A stretch of DNA of 64,000 nt. Source: Archilochus colubris (taxonomy: Eukaryota; Chordata; Aves; Apodiformes; Trochilidae). The notes under the pieces were generated by a model, which saw only the letters and a list, made by a program, of their open reading frames with translations, made no database searches and was not told the origin of the DNA. Each line of letters begins with the position of its first letter. Position 1 is the first letter of the stretch. The DNA lies in the NCBI GenBank assembly GCA_023079485.1, contig CM041084.1:22534609-22598608 (forward strand). Reading direction: 5' to 3'. The position numbers and the translations under genes were made by a program. Shown in pieces: positions 23,673-34,400 of this stretch.

Positions 23673-25514
23673 AGCTTGAGCACATACAGCATTGTCAGTA
23701 TGTGCATTACTGGAGGTTGCATCCCCAGTACTCACACCTGATGTGCAGGGATCTTGAGTCACCAGCATATTTGGATTGGGTAGCTCCACACTGGAGATTT
23801 GAGCAGCCATCTTTTTAGAAGGACCTCCTTTTGCCTTTGGCTTACTCATCAACTTAATCACTCGGTCCTGTAGGTCAGCAGTAGGTTTCTTGTCCCACTT
23901 TGTCATGTCCTCTCCACACTCACACAGGAGTGCCCATAGGGTCCCTCTTGCGAAATTCTGTTTCCCTCGATTCTGTCTCATAGGAGGGCGTCTCCTCTTA
24001 ATGGTGGCAATGGGGCGTCCTCCGTCTGTCTGAGGAAAAAGGGGTGAATGCAGTTTCTCAGATGCTCTCTTGATAGCTGAGACCCAGGCCCGATGAGGGG
24101 CTGTGACAGCCTCTTCACACTCTCGTGCAGTTTTAATCCCATCACCCACAGTTGTATCCACTTCTGCAGGAACCCATAGCAGTACTGATAGAGTATGGTT
24201 AAAAGGTGATGGTGCAGCATGCACAAACCTTTGCAACATAGGTTTAGGACATGGTACGTGATAAGGGTCTTCATTGCCATCATCATTATAGATCACTTCT
24301 CGTACAGCCAATTCTTCCAGATACCTGATAGCTTTTCCAAGTGTGGCTGCTTTGACCTGTGGGCAATCTATTGCCTCTTTATAGGGATATCTCTCCCTGA
24401 CAGCTGACAAGAGTCGTTTCCACAGGCTAGTAGTTCCAGCCTTTTCCCCAAATGCCCGATCAATAGCTGCATCTTTGGCTACAGGGCCCAACTGCCTAGC
24501 TTCCTTCTGAGTTAATGTTATGGTAGCAGCCCCATCATTCCAGCATCGGAATAACCAAGAGAAGAGTGGTTCACCTGTAAAACGGCTGTAGTCTTTTCTC
24601 AGAGTACGTAAGTCTCTCATGGAATAGGGCTGAGCAGATTCTGAGTCTGAGTCCTCATCTGACTCTGCTCTAGGGAATGCTGTACGAGGAGAGGCAGTAT
24701 CCCCTGTTTCCTCTGTTTCCTCTATCACCTGGTCATCTTGTTCAGACTTGGAAGGGTTAATTTCTGATTTCCCTTGTTTTCCTTTTCTCTTAGTTACAGG
24801 GTTAACAAGTAACTGTGTGGGCTGAGGGGGAGAGGCTGAGGCATCTGCAGCAGTAGCAGCAGCAGGGCTTGCTTTCTGAGCAGCAGCACTGTCTGTGGGA
24901 GTAGACACAGCAACTGGAGCTGTAGCCGATAAGCTGGCAATGCTGGCCGGCTTTATCTGAGTTGTGCCCTTGCGTGAGGGGGGGCGAGAAGCGGCTGCAG
25001 AGGCAGGAGTGGGGGTGCTCTCTTTACGAGGTGTGCTCGTTCCCCTAGTTGTAGTTGTCTTATTCCTCACCAACATATGATAGCACATGAAAATATTCAC
25101 AGACACCTGAACAACAATGCCTACAAGAATCAGGAGGCACAAAACTATAACAATCATAATGCCATTTTGACTAGAATCCATTGAACTCAGCCCAAGAGTG
25201 GTGTATTTCCTCAAAAGCAGGCTGAAAATGTAATTACCAACAAAGTTCTTAATCCTTCTATGAAACACCACTACACCATGCACGATGATATACATCAGTA
25301 TGGAGGACCATATTGCAACGATGGTTCTTAAGCATTTCTTACGGAAGAAAAACCACATAGTAGCAGCAACTCCAGCTGCGAAAATACACATCACATACCC
25401 TAAATACCAAAGAGATGGCACGATTGGTTTAATCTCCAACCCTGTGAAATTTCCAAAGAACAAGGTCTGATTCCAGCTCAGGAAAGCCATTCTTTCACTG
25501 GAGTTGGAATTCAA
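23670..25514 (-). CDS. gag: Proviral Gag with N-terminal membrane-spanning region
   Basis: This is an open frame of 614 codons. The start ATG lies 80 nt after the 5' LTR and the stop is TAG. Residues 1-34 carry three N-glycosylation sequons (N4, N15, N22). Hydrophobic spans follow at about 35-57, 64-84 and 118-145, with basic residues (FFFRKK, HRR) after the first two. Residues 152-245 are Ser/Thr/Ala/Pro-rich, then come basic (TKRKGKQGK) and acidic (SDEDSDSES) patches. The capsid-like region starts near 298 (GEPLFSWLFRCWNDGA, LWKRLLSAVRERYPYKE). A basic RRRPPMRQNRGK stretch near 507-518 takes the place of a nucleocapsid. No CCHC zinc knuckle is present. The capsid part resembles ERV-L-type Gag. 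Multi-pass N-terminal membrane segments are not a known Gag feature, so the membrane reading is my inference from hydropathy. Confidence 0.85.
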   Translation of the reverse strand: MNSNSSERMAFLSWNQTLFFGNFTGLEIKPIVPSLWYLGYVMCIFAAGVAATMWFFFRKKCLRTIVAIWSSILMYIIVHGVVVFHRRIKNFVGNYIFSLLLRKYTTLGLSSMDSSQNGIMIVIVLCLLILVGIVVQVSVNIFMCYHMLVRNKTTTTRGTSTPRKESTPTPASAAASRPPSRKGTTQIKPASIASLSATAPVAVSTPTDSAAAQKASPAAATAADASASPPQPTQLLVNPVTKRKGKQGKSEINPSKSEQDDQVIEETEETGDTASPRTAFPRAESDEDSDSESAQPYSMRDLRTLRKDYSRFTGEPLFSWLFRCWNDGAATITLTQKEARQLGPVAKDAAIDRAFGEKAGTTSLWKRLLSAVRERYPYKEAIDCPQVKAATLGKAIRYLEELAVREVIYNDDGNEDPYHVPCPKPMLQRFVHAAPSPFNHTLSVLLWVPAEVDTTVGDGIKTARECEEAVTAPHRAWVSAIKRASEKLHSPLFPQTDGGRPIATIKRRRPPMRQNRGKQNFARGTLWALLCECGEDMTKWDKKPTADLQDRVIKLMSKPKAKGGPSKKMAAQISSVELPNPNMLVTQDPCTSGVSTGDATSSNAHTDNAVCAQA

Positions 25515-25568
25515 ACTGTTCAGGCAATTTAGTCAAAATTTAAACTGGACTCGAGCCAATTAGCTCGG

Positions 25569-25586
25569 GCCCCACGTTGGGCGCCA
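25569..25586 (-). other. Primer binding site, tRNA-Lys type
   Basis: On the - strand the sequence is TGGCGCCCAACGTGGGGC, which matches the 3' end complement of tRNA-Lys(1,2), as used by spumaviruses and some betaretroviruses. It lies 8 nt after the 5' LTR end, a longer gap than the usual 0-3 nt. Classical mammalian ERV-L elements are named for a tRNA-Leu primer, so the Lys primer is a distinguishing trait. Confidence 0.9.
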
Positions 25587-25594
25587 AATAAATC

Positions 25595-26369
25595 TGTCAC
25601 GGTTTAACACTGGCCCGGTAATTAAACCGAATAACAGACGCTCTCTATTAATCTCTCTCTCCTTGATAAAGAAAGGAGAGAGAATAAGGGAGAGAGACTT
25701 ATGGGTTGGAAACTAAACTACACAACTTTAATGAAACAGTAATGGTAAATAGGAAAAAATTACTAAATATATACAAATATACAGGAAAATGGAAACCACA
25801 TTCCTCCCCCCTCTCCCCCAATAACTCTCACGTCACCACCGAGGCTGTAGGGCAGCCCTGGGAAAGTCCAGGCTGGACTCCTGGAGTCGGCAGCAGTCGG
25901 GAACCGGAGGCAGGAACACACAGATATGGGCTGGAACGGATCAGGAGCACAGGCAGACGAACGAACCGGATCCTTCCAGGATGCCAAGGGAGGAAGGGAA
26001 GCAGGAAAAGATCTGGCTCGGCCCACGTGATGCCTCAAATTATACTGAGTGTGACGTATATGGGATGGAATACTGTTTGGTCAATTCTGGCATCTATCTT
26101 GTCCGTTCCTCCCTAAAGGAGGGTTCAGGTGGGGCCTCTGTGTCCTCCTGGACGGTAAAATGTTTTCCTCAGAGCGGAGGAAAGCAGTGTCCTTGGCCTG
26201 CATACCAGTCTCTAGCAGTAACTATAAACATCAAGTGTTATCAATCCTAGAAACAGACACTGAGAAACTTGCTGTTAGTTTCACAAGTACAGCTACTTAC
26301 AAGGGACTTAGCTAAAAGCAAAAATACAGAAACAGAAAAATCACCTTTATCCTGGTCCAAACCAGGACA
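25595..26369 (-). repeat. 5' LTR of the provirus
   Basis: This 775-bp copy of the LTR has the same TG...CA ends as the 19300-20082 copy. It is shorter by a CTCT unit and a CT dinucleotide. It contains the promoter that would drive the antisense proviral transcript. Confidence 0.95.
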
Positions 26370-26375
26370 CCCTGT
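26370..26375. repeat. Target-site duplication, right copy (CCCTGT)
   Basis: CCCTGT directly follows the right LTR and matches CTCTGT on the left side at five of six positions. Confidence 0.65.
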
Positions 26376-29300
26376 TCACTCCAGAGAGAGCTAGGAAGAC
26401 TAGTTTCACTTTGAGTTATTTTGTGAATATCTTATTCTTATGATGCTTGCAGGCATCTTGCAATGTTTGACTGTACCTCAGTCTTACTGCTTGGCGTAAT
26501 TTACTTCCCTGAAAGTCACAGCTTTCATTTTAAAAAGTAAGTCACTAGAACTGTCTGTTTTCTGTCCTTCAGCAAGGAACATACTTGCAAGTTCATCTTT
26601 TCTTTGGAAGTTGGTAATGAAATCCAAAAGCTTGGAAGAAGCAATTATATTACTACACAGCCAATTAGCTCTGGGTTGGGAAAGAGGGACAAGGAAACTA
26701 ATATTGATGTGAATGTGTTTGCTTGAGGGCATATATATATGTAAATAATGTGAACAGATACTGGCAAGCTATCCCATCCATTCTGCAGGCATGGACTAAG
26801 TGTTTTTCTGTCTTTTAACTACAGATAGATGAAGCAGTATCTCCTCTGTATGAATAAGAACAGTAATAGATTTTAATTTAAAAAGTTTAAATATATTCCT
26901 TCAAGACCGTTATCTGAAATTTCTGGTTTTGTAAAATGCAAAAAAGGGAATAAAACCTGGTTTGCTTAAAACAGACCCTCAATCTCTGAGACTTTATAAT
27001 TGACACAAGTTATGATCCCATCCTAGTCTGATTCAAATAAGATCAGAGCTTTTTCATTTCTAAGAAAGCTCTTTAAAAATATTTATACATTTTCAATGCT
27101 TTGTGCATAAAGGATTTGCAATTTTTCAGCATAAATTACAGAACTGAAAGACTGACAGCAATGACAATTCGTAGAGTTCAATGCTTCATATATGTGGCTC
27201 TACTGTAATGGGAAATATCTAGTGTCTCAAAATTATGTATGATTTACATTCAAAATGTAAAGGATTTTCTCTTTTTTCTAGTTTAAGTCTTTATCTGTGA
27301 GCTGTATTAGAGCACTGTTGCTTACATAGCTGCTGTTAAGAGGGTATAAACATTTCTGTTGTAGACATCATATTCCCATGGTTTATAATTCAGCTATAGA
27401 ATTTAACACATGGACAGACTGATTAATTCTTGAAATTTTCTTTATTAGCATGTTTTAAAAAGCAGCATTTTATTAAAATAAAAATCCTTTTTAACTTCCT
27501 TATTTGATTTGCTAAAGATTGTTGGTGACAAAAATATGTCCCATTTGCACTGTAATTGTTTTGATGGTAGGTAGGATAAAGGTAAGATCTAAGATGTGGA
27601 GAAAAACATAGCCTTTTTTTTTTTAAATATGTATTGGTTTTGCTACAGAATTACTTCCTTCTGACCTCTTGGTACCTTTGAAAGATAAACCTTAAAGAGA
27701 AATGTTTATGGTCTTGGAAGTATTTATAAGTGTGCTTAAACTGATCTATGGTGAAGTCTTGATGTTGCATTTTAGAGAGGGGAGATTGAGATACAAAGAA
27801 ATTAAGGAATTTGTCAGACAGAAACTCCCATGAACTCTAAGGCACAACACTGAACTTCTCTCTCCTAAATCAGAAGAAAACAGCTTTAATTTTTTCTAAA
27901 CACAGTGAAGCTTTTATCATCTACTGTTCCATCTTTTGGGCACAGTCTGGATCTTTGTCTGGTCCAAATATATGTTTTGAGGTTTTGGTGTGGAAGAGTG
28001 AGAGTATAGGTTCAGAAGTCTTCAAAGAAGCTTGCCTCAAAATGTTCATTTTAATTCAGTTTATGTAAGTGAGGTTACTAAAAGGATGAATAACTATTGC
28101 AAAAGCTACAGAACCAACATTAGGTCTGTAAGGTAGGAGGAAAAGAGGCAAAAAACTCCAACCCTGAATTCCCCAAAAAGCCACAGACAGTACACTGGGG
28201 GCAAAATAAGTGCATGTCACTGGCTACACCAGCTGCCACGAGATGAGAATTTTAAAGGCAGAGCCAGACAATGAAACAATGATGGAAAAAACCCACTGGC
28301 TCTTTAATTCCCAGACTAACTGGGAATTAGATAAAAGTGTGGAATGTAACAGCAGTGACAAAGTGAAACTCAGCAGGCTCATTATGTAAGAGAGATCACT
28401 GAAATTCTTAAAATTGATTTGGTAAATATTAGAGGCTACTTTTGGAAGTGTTAGAAGGAAATAATGTAACGCAGTGAATTCAGTTCTTTTGAGACTTTAC
28501 CACTGAATTTCTTCACTGGTGTCAAGCTTCATAAATATTATAAAGAAAATATTTAATAAAGTGTGATTTATAATTCTGTAGAAAATGCTTATAATGTTAG
28601 GAAACAAAACTTGGATAGACTGTTCCTTCTATCTAGGATGAAACTTCATCTACGTTGCATGACCTAAAATATTGCGGAATGTGATTATAAAATACTGGTC
28701 TAAAAAGAAGTAATGATGTGGTAATCTGATCATCCCATAGAGTTAATAATGAATTTTATTTTCACCTTCTTTCTCGAACTTTTCTGTGCAATTATCTCTT
28801 CACAATCAAAACCAAGAGCAGCTCTGCCTTCAGAATGCAATGCAACCTCTTTCAGTTTGCAAAAGCTTCTCCACAATAATAAACCCTTACAGAAGGGTAA
28901 CAAAAGAGAACTAATTATCCTTGTGTATATTTGGTAGGATATAAAAAGCTTTTTTCAGATCCTTCTATCATAATGGGCTGCATTGTGAGAAATTAGGTTA
29001 TAAAGAAAACGTGCAGATGAAAACAAATTCTGCTCTGAATAAATAGGACTACTACTTTGTAACTCCCCAACATAGCAGTATTTATTATATAAATAAGACT
29101 TCATTCTCACAACTAGTCCCACTGCTGGGGATTTCTTCCTTTAACAAGATGGTCTGTGTACTTGAGACCTCCCTTCCTGAGGCCAGGGTGTTTAAAACTT
29201 GCCTTCCAGGATGGGCTGCCTTATTTTGGGACTGTTGTTCAGCAAAAAAAGTCCAGAAGAAAGCAGAGTGAATCGAGATGAGACCATGTATTTTGAGTCT

Positions 29301-29777
29301 GTACTTTATTTCAAGGATGACACAGACTGTGGGATTGTTTAGAGCTGAGACTTGGAAAGGAGTTTTGGTTGGATTTTTGTTTAAGAAAATCTTTGCATCA
29401 GTGAGGTTCTAACTAAAGACAAAACTTCTGATTGTCACTTTTATCCCTTTCACCTCCAGGTCTCCTCACCAGCATTTCTCATTGTAACACAGTGTAGTGC
29501 CACTGAAAGACTATTCAAGCTCTCAAGCAGGACAGAAACAAAAAGCTTTAGTGTTGTCATTACAAAGGCTTTCTGATTGATATTACTAAGCAGTAAGGAT
29601 TTAAAGCTACACCTGTGCAAAAGGTTGCTTGCATGAGTAGGAGTGTGTGCAGTCCTTGTACCATGAGGTTGCTCTGGGGCTGTTTGAGTGTCTAGAGTGA
29701 TGTGCAGGGGAGTGATACGAAATGGAAAGATTTTGTAGACGGAATTTAGAGGTGATTTGCAGTGATACTGCTGTACT

Positions 29778-29892
29778 GAAAAAAAAAAACAACAAACAAA
29801 CCAAAAAACCACCCCAAACCAAAACAACAAGAAAAAAACCCAAACCAAACCAAACAAAACCAAAACACCAAAACCAAACAAACAAAACCATT
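29778..29892. repeat. A/C-rich low-complexity tract
   Basis: The tract is about 110 bp of almost pure A and C in irregular CAAA/CCAAA units. It is approximately complementary to the G/T-rich tract at 30246-30338, so together they form a loose inverted repeat flanking GC-rich DNA. Confidence 0.85.
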
Positions 29893-29944
29893 TTTCATTT
29901 GGCATTTTGTTTGATATTTCCTAGAAGTACCTCCTAAGCAGTTA

Positions 29945-30490
29945 TTCCGTTTTGCCTGAGGGAAATCATGCCGGAGGCGCCTTAGGAACGGCACCGGGAC
30001 ACAGCCCGCGTCACCCTTGCCGGCCCAGCACGGGGCCTTTACCCAACACCGACTCGGTTCATTACCCCATTTTTCCCCACACACCCCTCCCCCGGCTCTG
30101 GGCGGGAGGCAGAACCCTGGACCCTCCCGCGCTCATCCGGAACCGCGGCAGTGGCGGGCGGGCAGCGCCAGGGGGAGCTGCGGGCACAAGAGCTGCGCTG
30201 GCGCCTCTCTGTTTGTTTGTTTAGATTACTTTCGGGTAGGTCCGTGGTTTTTTGTTGTTGGGTTTTTTGTTGTTGTTGTTGTTTTGTTTTTTGTATTCTT
30301 GTTTCTTTGTTTGTTTTTTTTGTTTTGTTTTGTGTGTGTCTGTGTCTGGCGCTGTACAACGCACCCGCTCAGCGCCTCTGTCCGTGCTGCTGCACCGCGG
30401 AGGGGCAGCGCTGCGGGAGGGCAGGAGGCGAAGGTCTTAGCCCAACCCACCGCGGGTTAGTGCTGAGCTGGAAGGCTCCGCAGGTCTGCC
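29945..30490. promoter_or_regulatory. CpG-rich block within the CDK14 intron
   Basis: About two dozen CpGs occur in 29945-30240 alone, plus more at 30345-30490 (for example CCGCGGAGG), against a nearly CpG-free background. GC boxes such as GGCGGGCGGG occur near 30153. The two GC-rich halves are separated by a G/T-rich tract. This looks like a CpG island and could mark an internal promoter of CDK14, an antisense or lncRNA promoter, or a GC-rich inserted sequence. I do not see a clear first exon. Confidence 0.55.
30246..30338. repeat. G/T-rich low-complexity tract
   Basis: The tract is about 90 bp of nearly pure T and G in TTG/TTTG units inside the CpG-rich block. It is the approximate reverse complement of the A/C tract at 29778-29892. 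Confidence 0.85.
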
Positions 30491-31189
30491 CAGCTTTAGG
30501 GTAGTGAGTTATAGGTTGCTGGCTTAAGCAAAAGACTGTGAAAGATCTTTAGAATTTAATCTTTTGTCAAGTTGAAAACATTTCTACAGCTTGTTTTTTG
30601 GTTTGGTTTGGTTTTTTTCCAAATTAGAGCAACTGTGATTAGTTCAAATGTTAAAAATTTAGGGGAAGATTATCCGTAATAGACTTCATTGACAGAATGT
30701 TTATCCAGACATGCAGTTTCTTTTTGCTTTATTCTAAATCCCCTCTCTTTTGTGTTGCTAAGCTTTATGTACTGTGCTACATGCCACTTAATAAAATTAA
30801 TAAACTTCCACAAAAATCTTCGCCCTCTTTTTCAGAGTGCAATAACTGTTTTATCATTAGTAAAATTACATTTTCGCCCTTCTATACATTTCCCATCTAT
30901 GACAGCTATGGAAATACAGCCCCAAAGTACACTCATGTTCTTTGTTGTCTTAAACAACTTGTAGTTCAGTTTCTGGCATTAGACCAGAGTTTGTTGTCAT
31001 TATTATCTCTGAACCGAACCACATTTGGGGTTATTTCTCCCTGGAAGTAATTGTAGTTCTCTGTGCTGTGTCATTTTTGTAGGTTTTCTGTTCTCATCTC
31101 TAACTTCTGTTAATATTTTTGTGCTAATTTTTTGTCTTCTCTGGTGTTTTCAATGTTTAGTTTCATCTAAGAATTGATTCAGTATGCAG

Positions 31190-31400
31190 TGTATCCCTTA
31201 GTCCAGTTCATTAATAAAGATGTTAAATAAAACTGTGACTAACGCTAATCCCTGTGGCACACAGCTGGACACTTCCCTTCCAACCCAGTACATTGCCACT
31301 CATCATTACCCTTTGCTTATGGTCTGTCAGCCAGTTTTCAGTCTATGAGATACTGTGTCACATCTCAGTTCTTCAGAATTTGTCCACAGAGCAAGATTTC
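31190..31400 (-). repeat. Relic of CR1-like LINE ORF2 (antisense)
   Basis: The words AGTCCAGTTCATTAATAAAG, ATGTTAAATAAAACTG, ATCCCTGTGGCACAC and GTCAGCCAGTTTTCAGTCTA are the antisense of the CR1/L3 reverse transcriptase region just past the LDFSKAFD block. The copy is old and heavily mutated with no open frame. Its ends are uncertain. Confidence 0.6.
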
Positions 31401-34400
31401 TTAGACAAAATGCATCAAACATTCTCTCTTTGTCACTTTGTTTCATCAATTATTATGTTGATTTTTAAAAATAATCCATTTATCTATTGGCTTTTTTAGT
31501 ATCTCTTTGGATTGCTGTTTTGTCTATGGAATGCAGAGAAAAATTAGCTAATGTTGCAGTAACTTATCTGAAGTAATAAGCCTGTAAAGAGAAACAAGGA
31601 GAGCTAACTTTTTTTGTGCAAATTTCCTGAAAAGACTTCTAAAAGGTGCCTCACATTTGTTTGCTATTCTTACAATCCCTTAAGAATTCCTTAAGATATT
31701 GAGATCTATATCAGGTAGACATTTATTCGGTGTTCCCAGGTATGATTTTTGTTTCCAAAGTATGTTCTTCATTAATGTTTTTGCGTACTTACCGATCAGC
31801 TCTTTTCAGATGTTTGTAGTTGCTCTTTTTCCTTATGCATTGCTGCATGCCAATGTTTTTATTAATTTCTCAGAGTTATGTTTTTTGGAGTCTATTACTC
31901 ATATGTTGCCATAGTGTCTGTGTGCATTTCTTGGTTTGAAGTCTGATACTTTCTGATCAGAGGCGCCAGGCATCATTATATCCTCACATTTCTAATTCTG
32001 CCCTCTTGCTGGAATGAGTTCCGTACCATTGGTGAAATCTTTCTTCTCCAGATAATGATGTTGCTGACAACATTGAGTCTCTGAGATGTGTTTTAAAAAT
32101 ATTTGTCTGAGAAATTGAATACATACTGTGAAGGCAGTAATACAAGTGAAGTAGACCTTGCTGCTGAGTCTCTTATTATTCACATGGCAGTTAAAAGGAA
32201 AGTTTTCCAACATGAGAATCAAACCGATAGGCACCTTAAATTGAGTTGGCATTCAGAAGAGCTAAGTAACTGCCACTGGCTTAAATGCCTTGGTATTTTC
32301 TGCTGCTTTTTGTCATGAATCCCAGATAATTTTTCTCAACAGCTCATTCGATTGTCATCCTAGGGTATCAGAAATGTAGATAATTTGGGGACGTGCTGCA
32401 GAAAGGCAATAAGTGTAATAATATGAGTAATACAATTGCATTTTGTCACCTCTGCCGATAATTTAAGCCACAGAACATGCCTTTTGGCTCTGATGCTAGC
32501 CAAAAACTTGCAAGCAGTAGTTAAGGTTTCTGCAGTAGTGCAAGTATCACAAAGTATCTTTACCTTAGAGGAAAACTTTACGGACTTTTATCATGATTTG
32601 GTGTGGGGTTTTCAGCATAATTTTCACCGCTAGCTTTTCTGCAGGACAGTGGCAACCATAGGTATTCAGATACTGCCATTTCCAACAATCTCCTGTGACA
32701 GTCTCCCAGGAGTCAGTGCAGTTTTGTCAAGAAAATTTTCATTGGCCCCTTTCCCAAATTTCTGGCTGTGGTGCTTTATCTATTTGCCTTTAAATTTCTG
32801 AATTTTTACTGCCATATAGGACAGAGAAAGAAGAATTTTTGTTTTTTCATGCTTTTTGTTTTGGATTAGAGATGCAAATACTCATGGCACTGTAGGAGAC
32901 TAGTAAAAACAGGTTTTTGTTTCAAAACTTGAAGGTATTTGCTAAGCAAAAGATTTTCATAATTCCATTTAGTGATTTCTTCAAATAACCTTAAGCTTGG
33001 AAGATTTGAGGCTATTGTTTGGAGAATGTATGAAAGATGCTGGATGCAGGCAGATCACCATATGCATATGTTCAATGTCTGCTTGACCCATGTATGAAAA
33101 TGGGAAGATAGAAGACAATAATCCTTGCAGATGCATTAAAATGGAGAGGTTAGATAATGTATCTTCAGCAACACACTGTGAATAACAAGCCTCAGCATAG
33201 GGCTGGTGCACCTGTCATTGCTGGAGGGCAAAGAGGCAAGTGGTTCCAAAGGGAACTGACCTTTTTCTTTCAGGCATCGAGTCAATCCCATATCCTAAGG
33301 CACACATTCTGTGTTAAAATTATTATAACTCTCCTGGTATTATGCTGCACAGCAGACTCTGGTGAGAATATATGGGAAAAACCCCATAAAATTATGGTGG
33401 TGGTTGTTTGGGTATTGTTTCTAATTAAACCTCTGTAGGAAATATCTTCTGTAATTTTGAAAGGCATCAGTAAAACAGTTAAGTTCTTGTCTGGTTAAGA
33501 TAAATTTAATTGAAGTTTAAATTAGAATTTAGAATTGTGGGGCTTTTTTCTGAATTAGTAGCTTGCTGGATACCAAAATGTAAATTTCAACATATATCAC
33601 TGAACATGATTCAAAAAATGCTGCATCTTTTTAAATAATGTAATGTATAATGGAGTGTATATCCACTGTCTGCTGCCTCAGCTGAATTTTTATCTGTAAG
33701 ATCTGGTTTACAAACAGACAATTTTATGTTAAATTATTCACATCTCATAATAGTTGATCTTACAGAGTTGATCTTATGCTGGAGCATATTTGATCATAAA
33801 TTCAATGAAAGCAGCCACCATCTTTGTGATGTTTGTCCAGCTAAATCCTTCAGTGAATAAAATAGTAAAGATGCCAACTGTGTTTGTTTTATGATCACTG
33901 CTGCAATAGGAAGCTCAAAATACAAATGAATAAAAGGTCTAATTTTTTGTGTTGGATTTATAAACTCAGAATCTTCCTGCAAATAATTTAAAAGGAAATC
34001 TAATTTTTTTAATTCTGTAGCATTCTCATGAATGTAATGTTTGCTTTTTTTTGTTCCTATTGTTTAGGAATCCAGACTAGTTTTATAATACTGCTATTGT
34101 TTGGACCCAAGCTTTAAAAATCCAAGGAAATCTAGTAAAAATAGATGAAATTTTTGCTTGTCTCCCTGACATCATTTCAAGTTAAGAATAGGCCATCATT
34201 TTTGCCTTGCCTTCTTTGGTTAGATGCTGTAGCAATCTTAAAGCTCTGTTTACTACTGTGTACTGTTAGTGTGCCTCAACTACCTTCAGCACCCTGACAT
34301 AAAAAAAATCATGCTCCAGATTATTGTTGGCCTTCTTTCAGCATTATGAATTTTGTATAATAGTGTTATATTCCTTTTCTTTCATATTTAATCCTTTCAT

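Larger units (their letters stand above)
19300..26369 (-). mobile_element. Endogenous retrovirus, class III/ERVL-like, env-less, nearly intact
   Basis: This is a 7070-bp provirus read on the - strand, so it is antisense to CDK14. In element order: 5' LTR (26369-25595), tRNA-Lys-type primer site, short leader, gag, UAG, protease, RT-RNase H-integrase, 414 nt without a frame, polypurine tract, 3' LTR (20082-19300). The RT signature LPQGWKHSPT with YIDD, the Gag capsid region and the lack of env resemble the ERV-L-like elements abundant in birds. There is no dUTPase and no envelope. Gag and the RT-RH-IN frame are open, and the only clear lesion is a one-base loss in protease. The LTRs differ at roughly 16 positions plus a few small indels, about 2%, so insertion was evolutionarily recent. 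The antisense orientation within an intron is the orientation usually tolerated by selection. Confidence 0.96.

Noticed and set aside
23470..23680. A -1 ribosomal frameshift between gag and pol
   Set aside because: The gag and RT frames differ by -1, but the protease active site lies in the gag frame just past the UAG. The frame change occurs inside protease at a G run and is better explained by a one-base deletion.
21815..24407. Plus-strand frames opposite gag and pol
   Set aside because: They are shadows of the real minus-strand retroviral frames.
29450..29905. Minus-strand 151-codon open frame
   Set aside because: Much of it is the A/C-rich tract read in reverse, giving Phe/Trp/Leu/Val runs. 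It is low-complexity, not a gene.
30017..30504. Overlapping open frames of 106-147 codons on both strands
   Set aside because: They arise from the CpG-rich block and G/T tract, where stop codons are rare. No family resemblance and no consistent frame.
31699..31914. Hydrophobic 71-codon frame as a small membrane protein
   Set aside because: It is T-rich intronic DNA next to an old LINE relic. Hydrophobicity follows from base composition.
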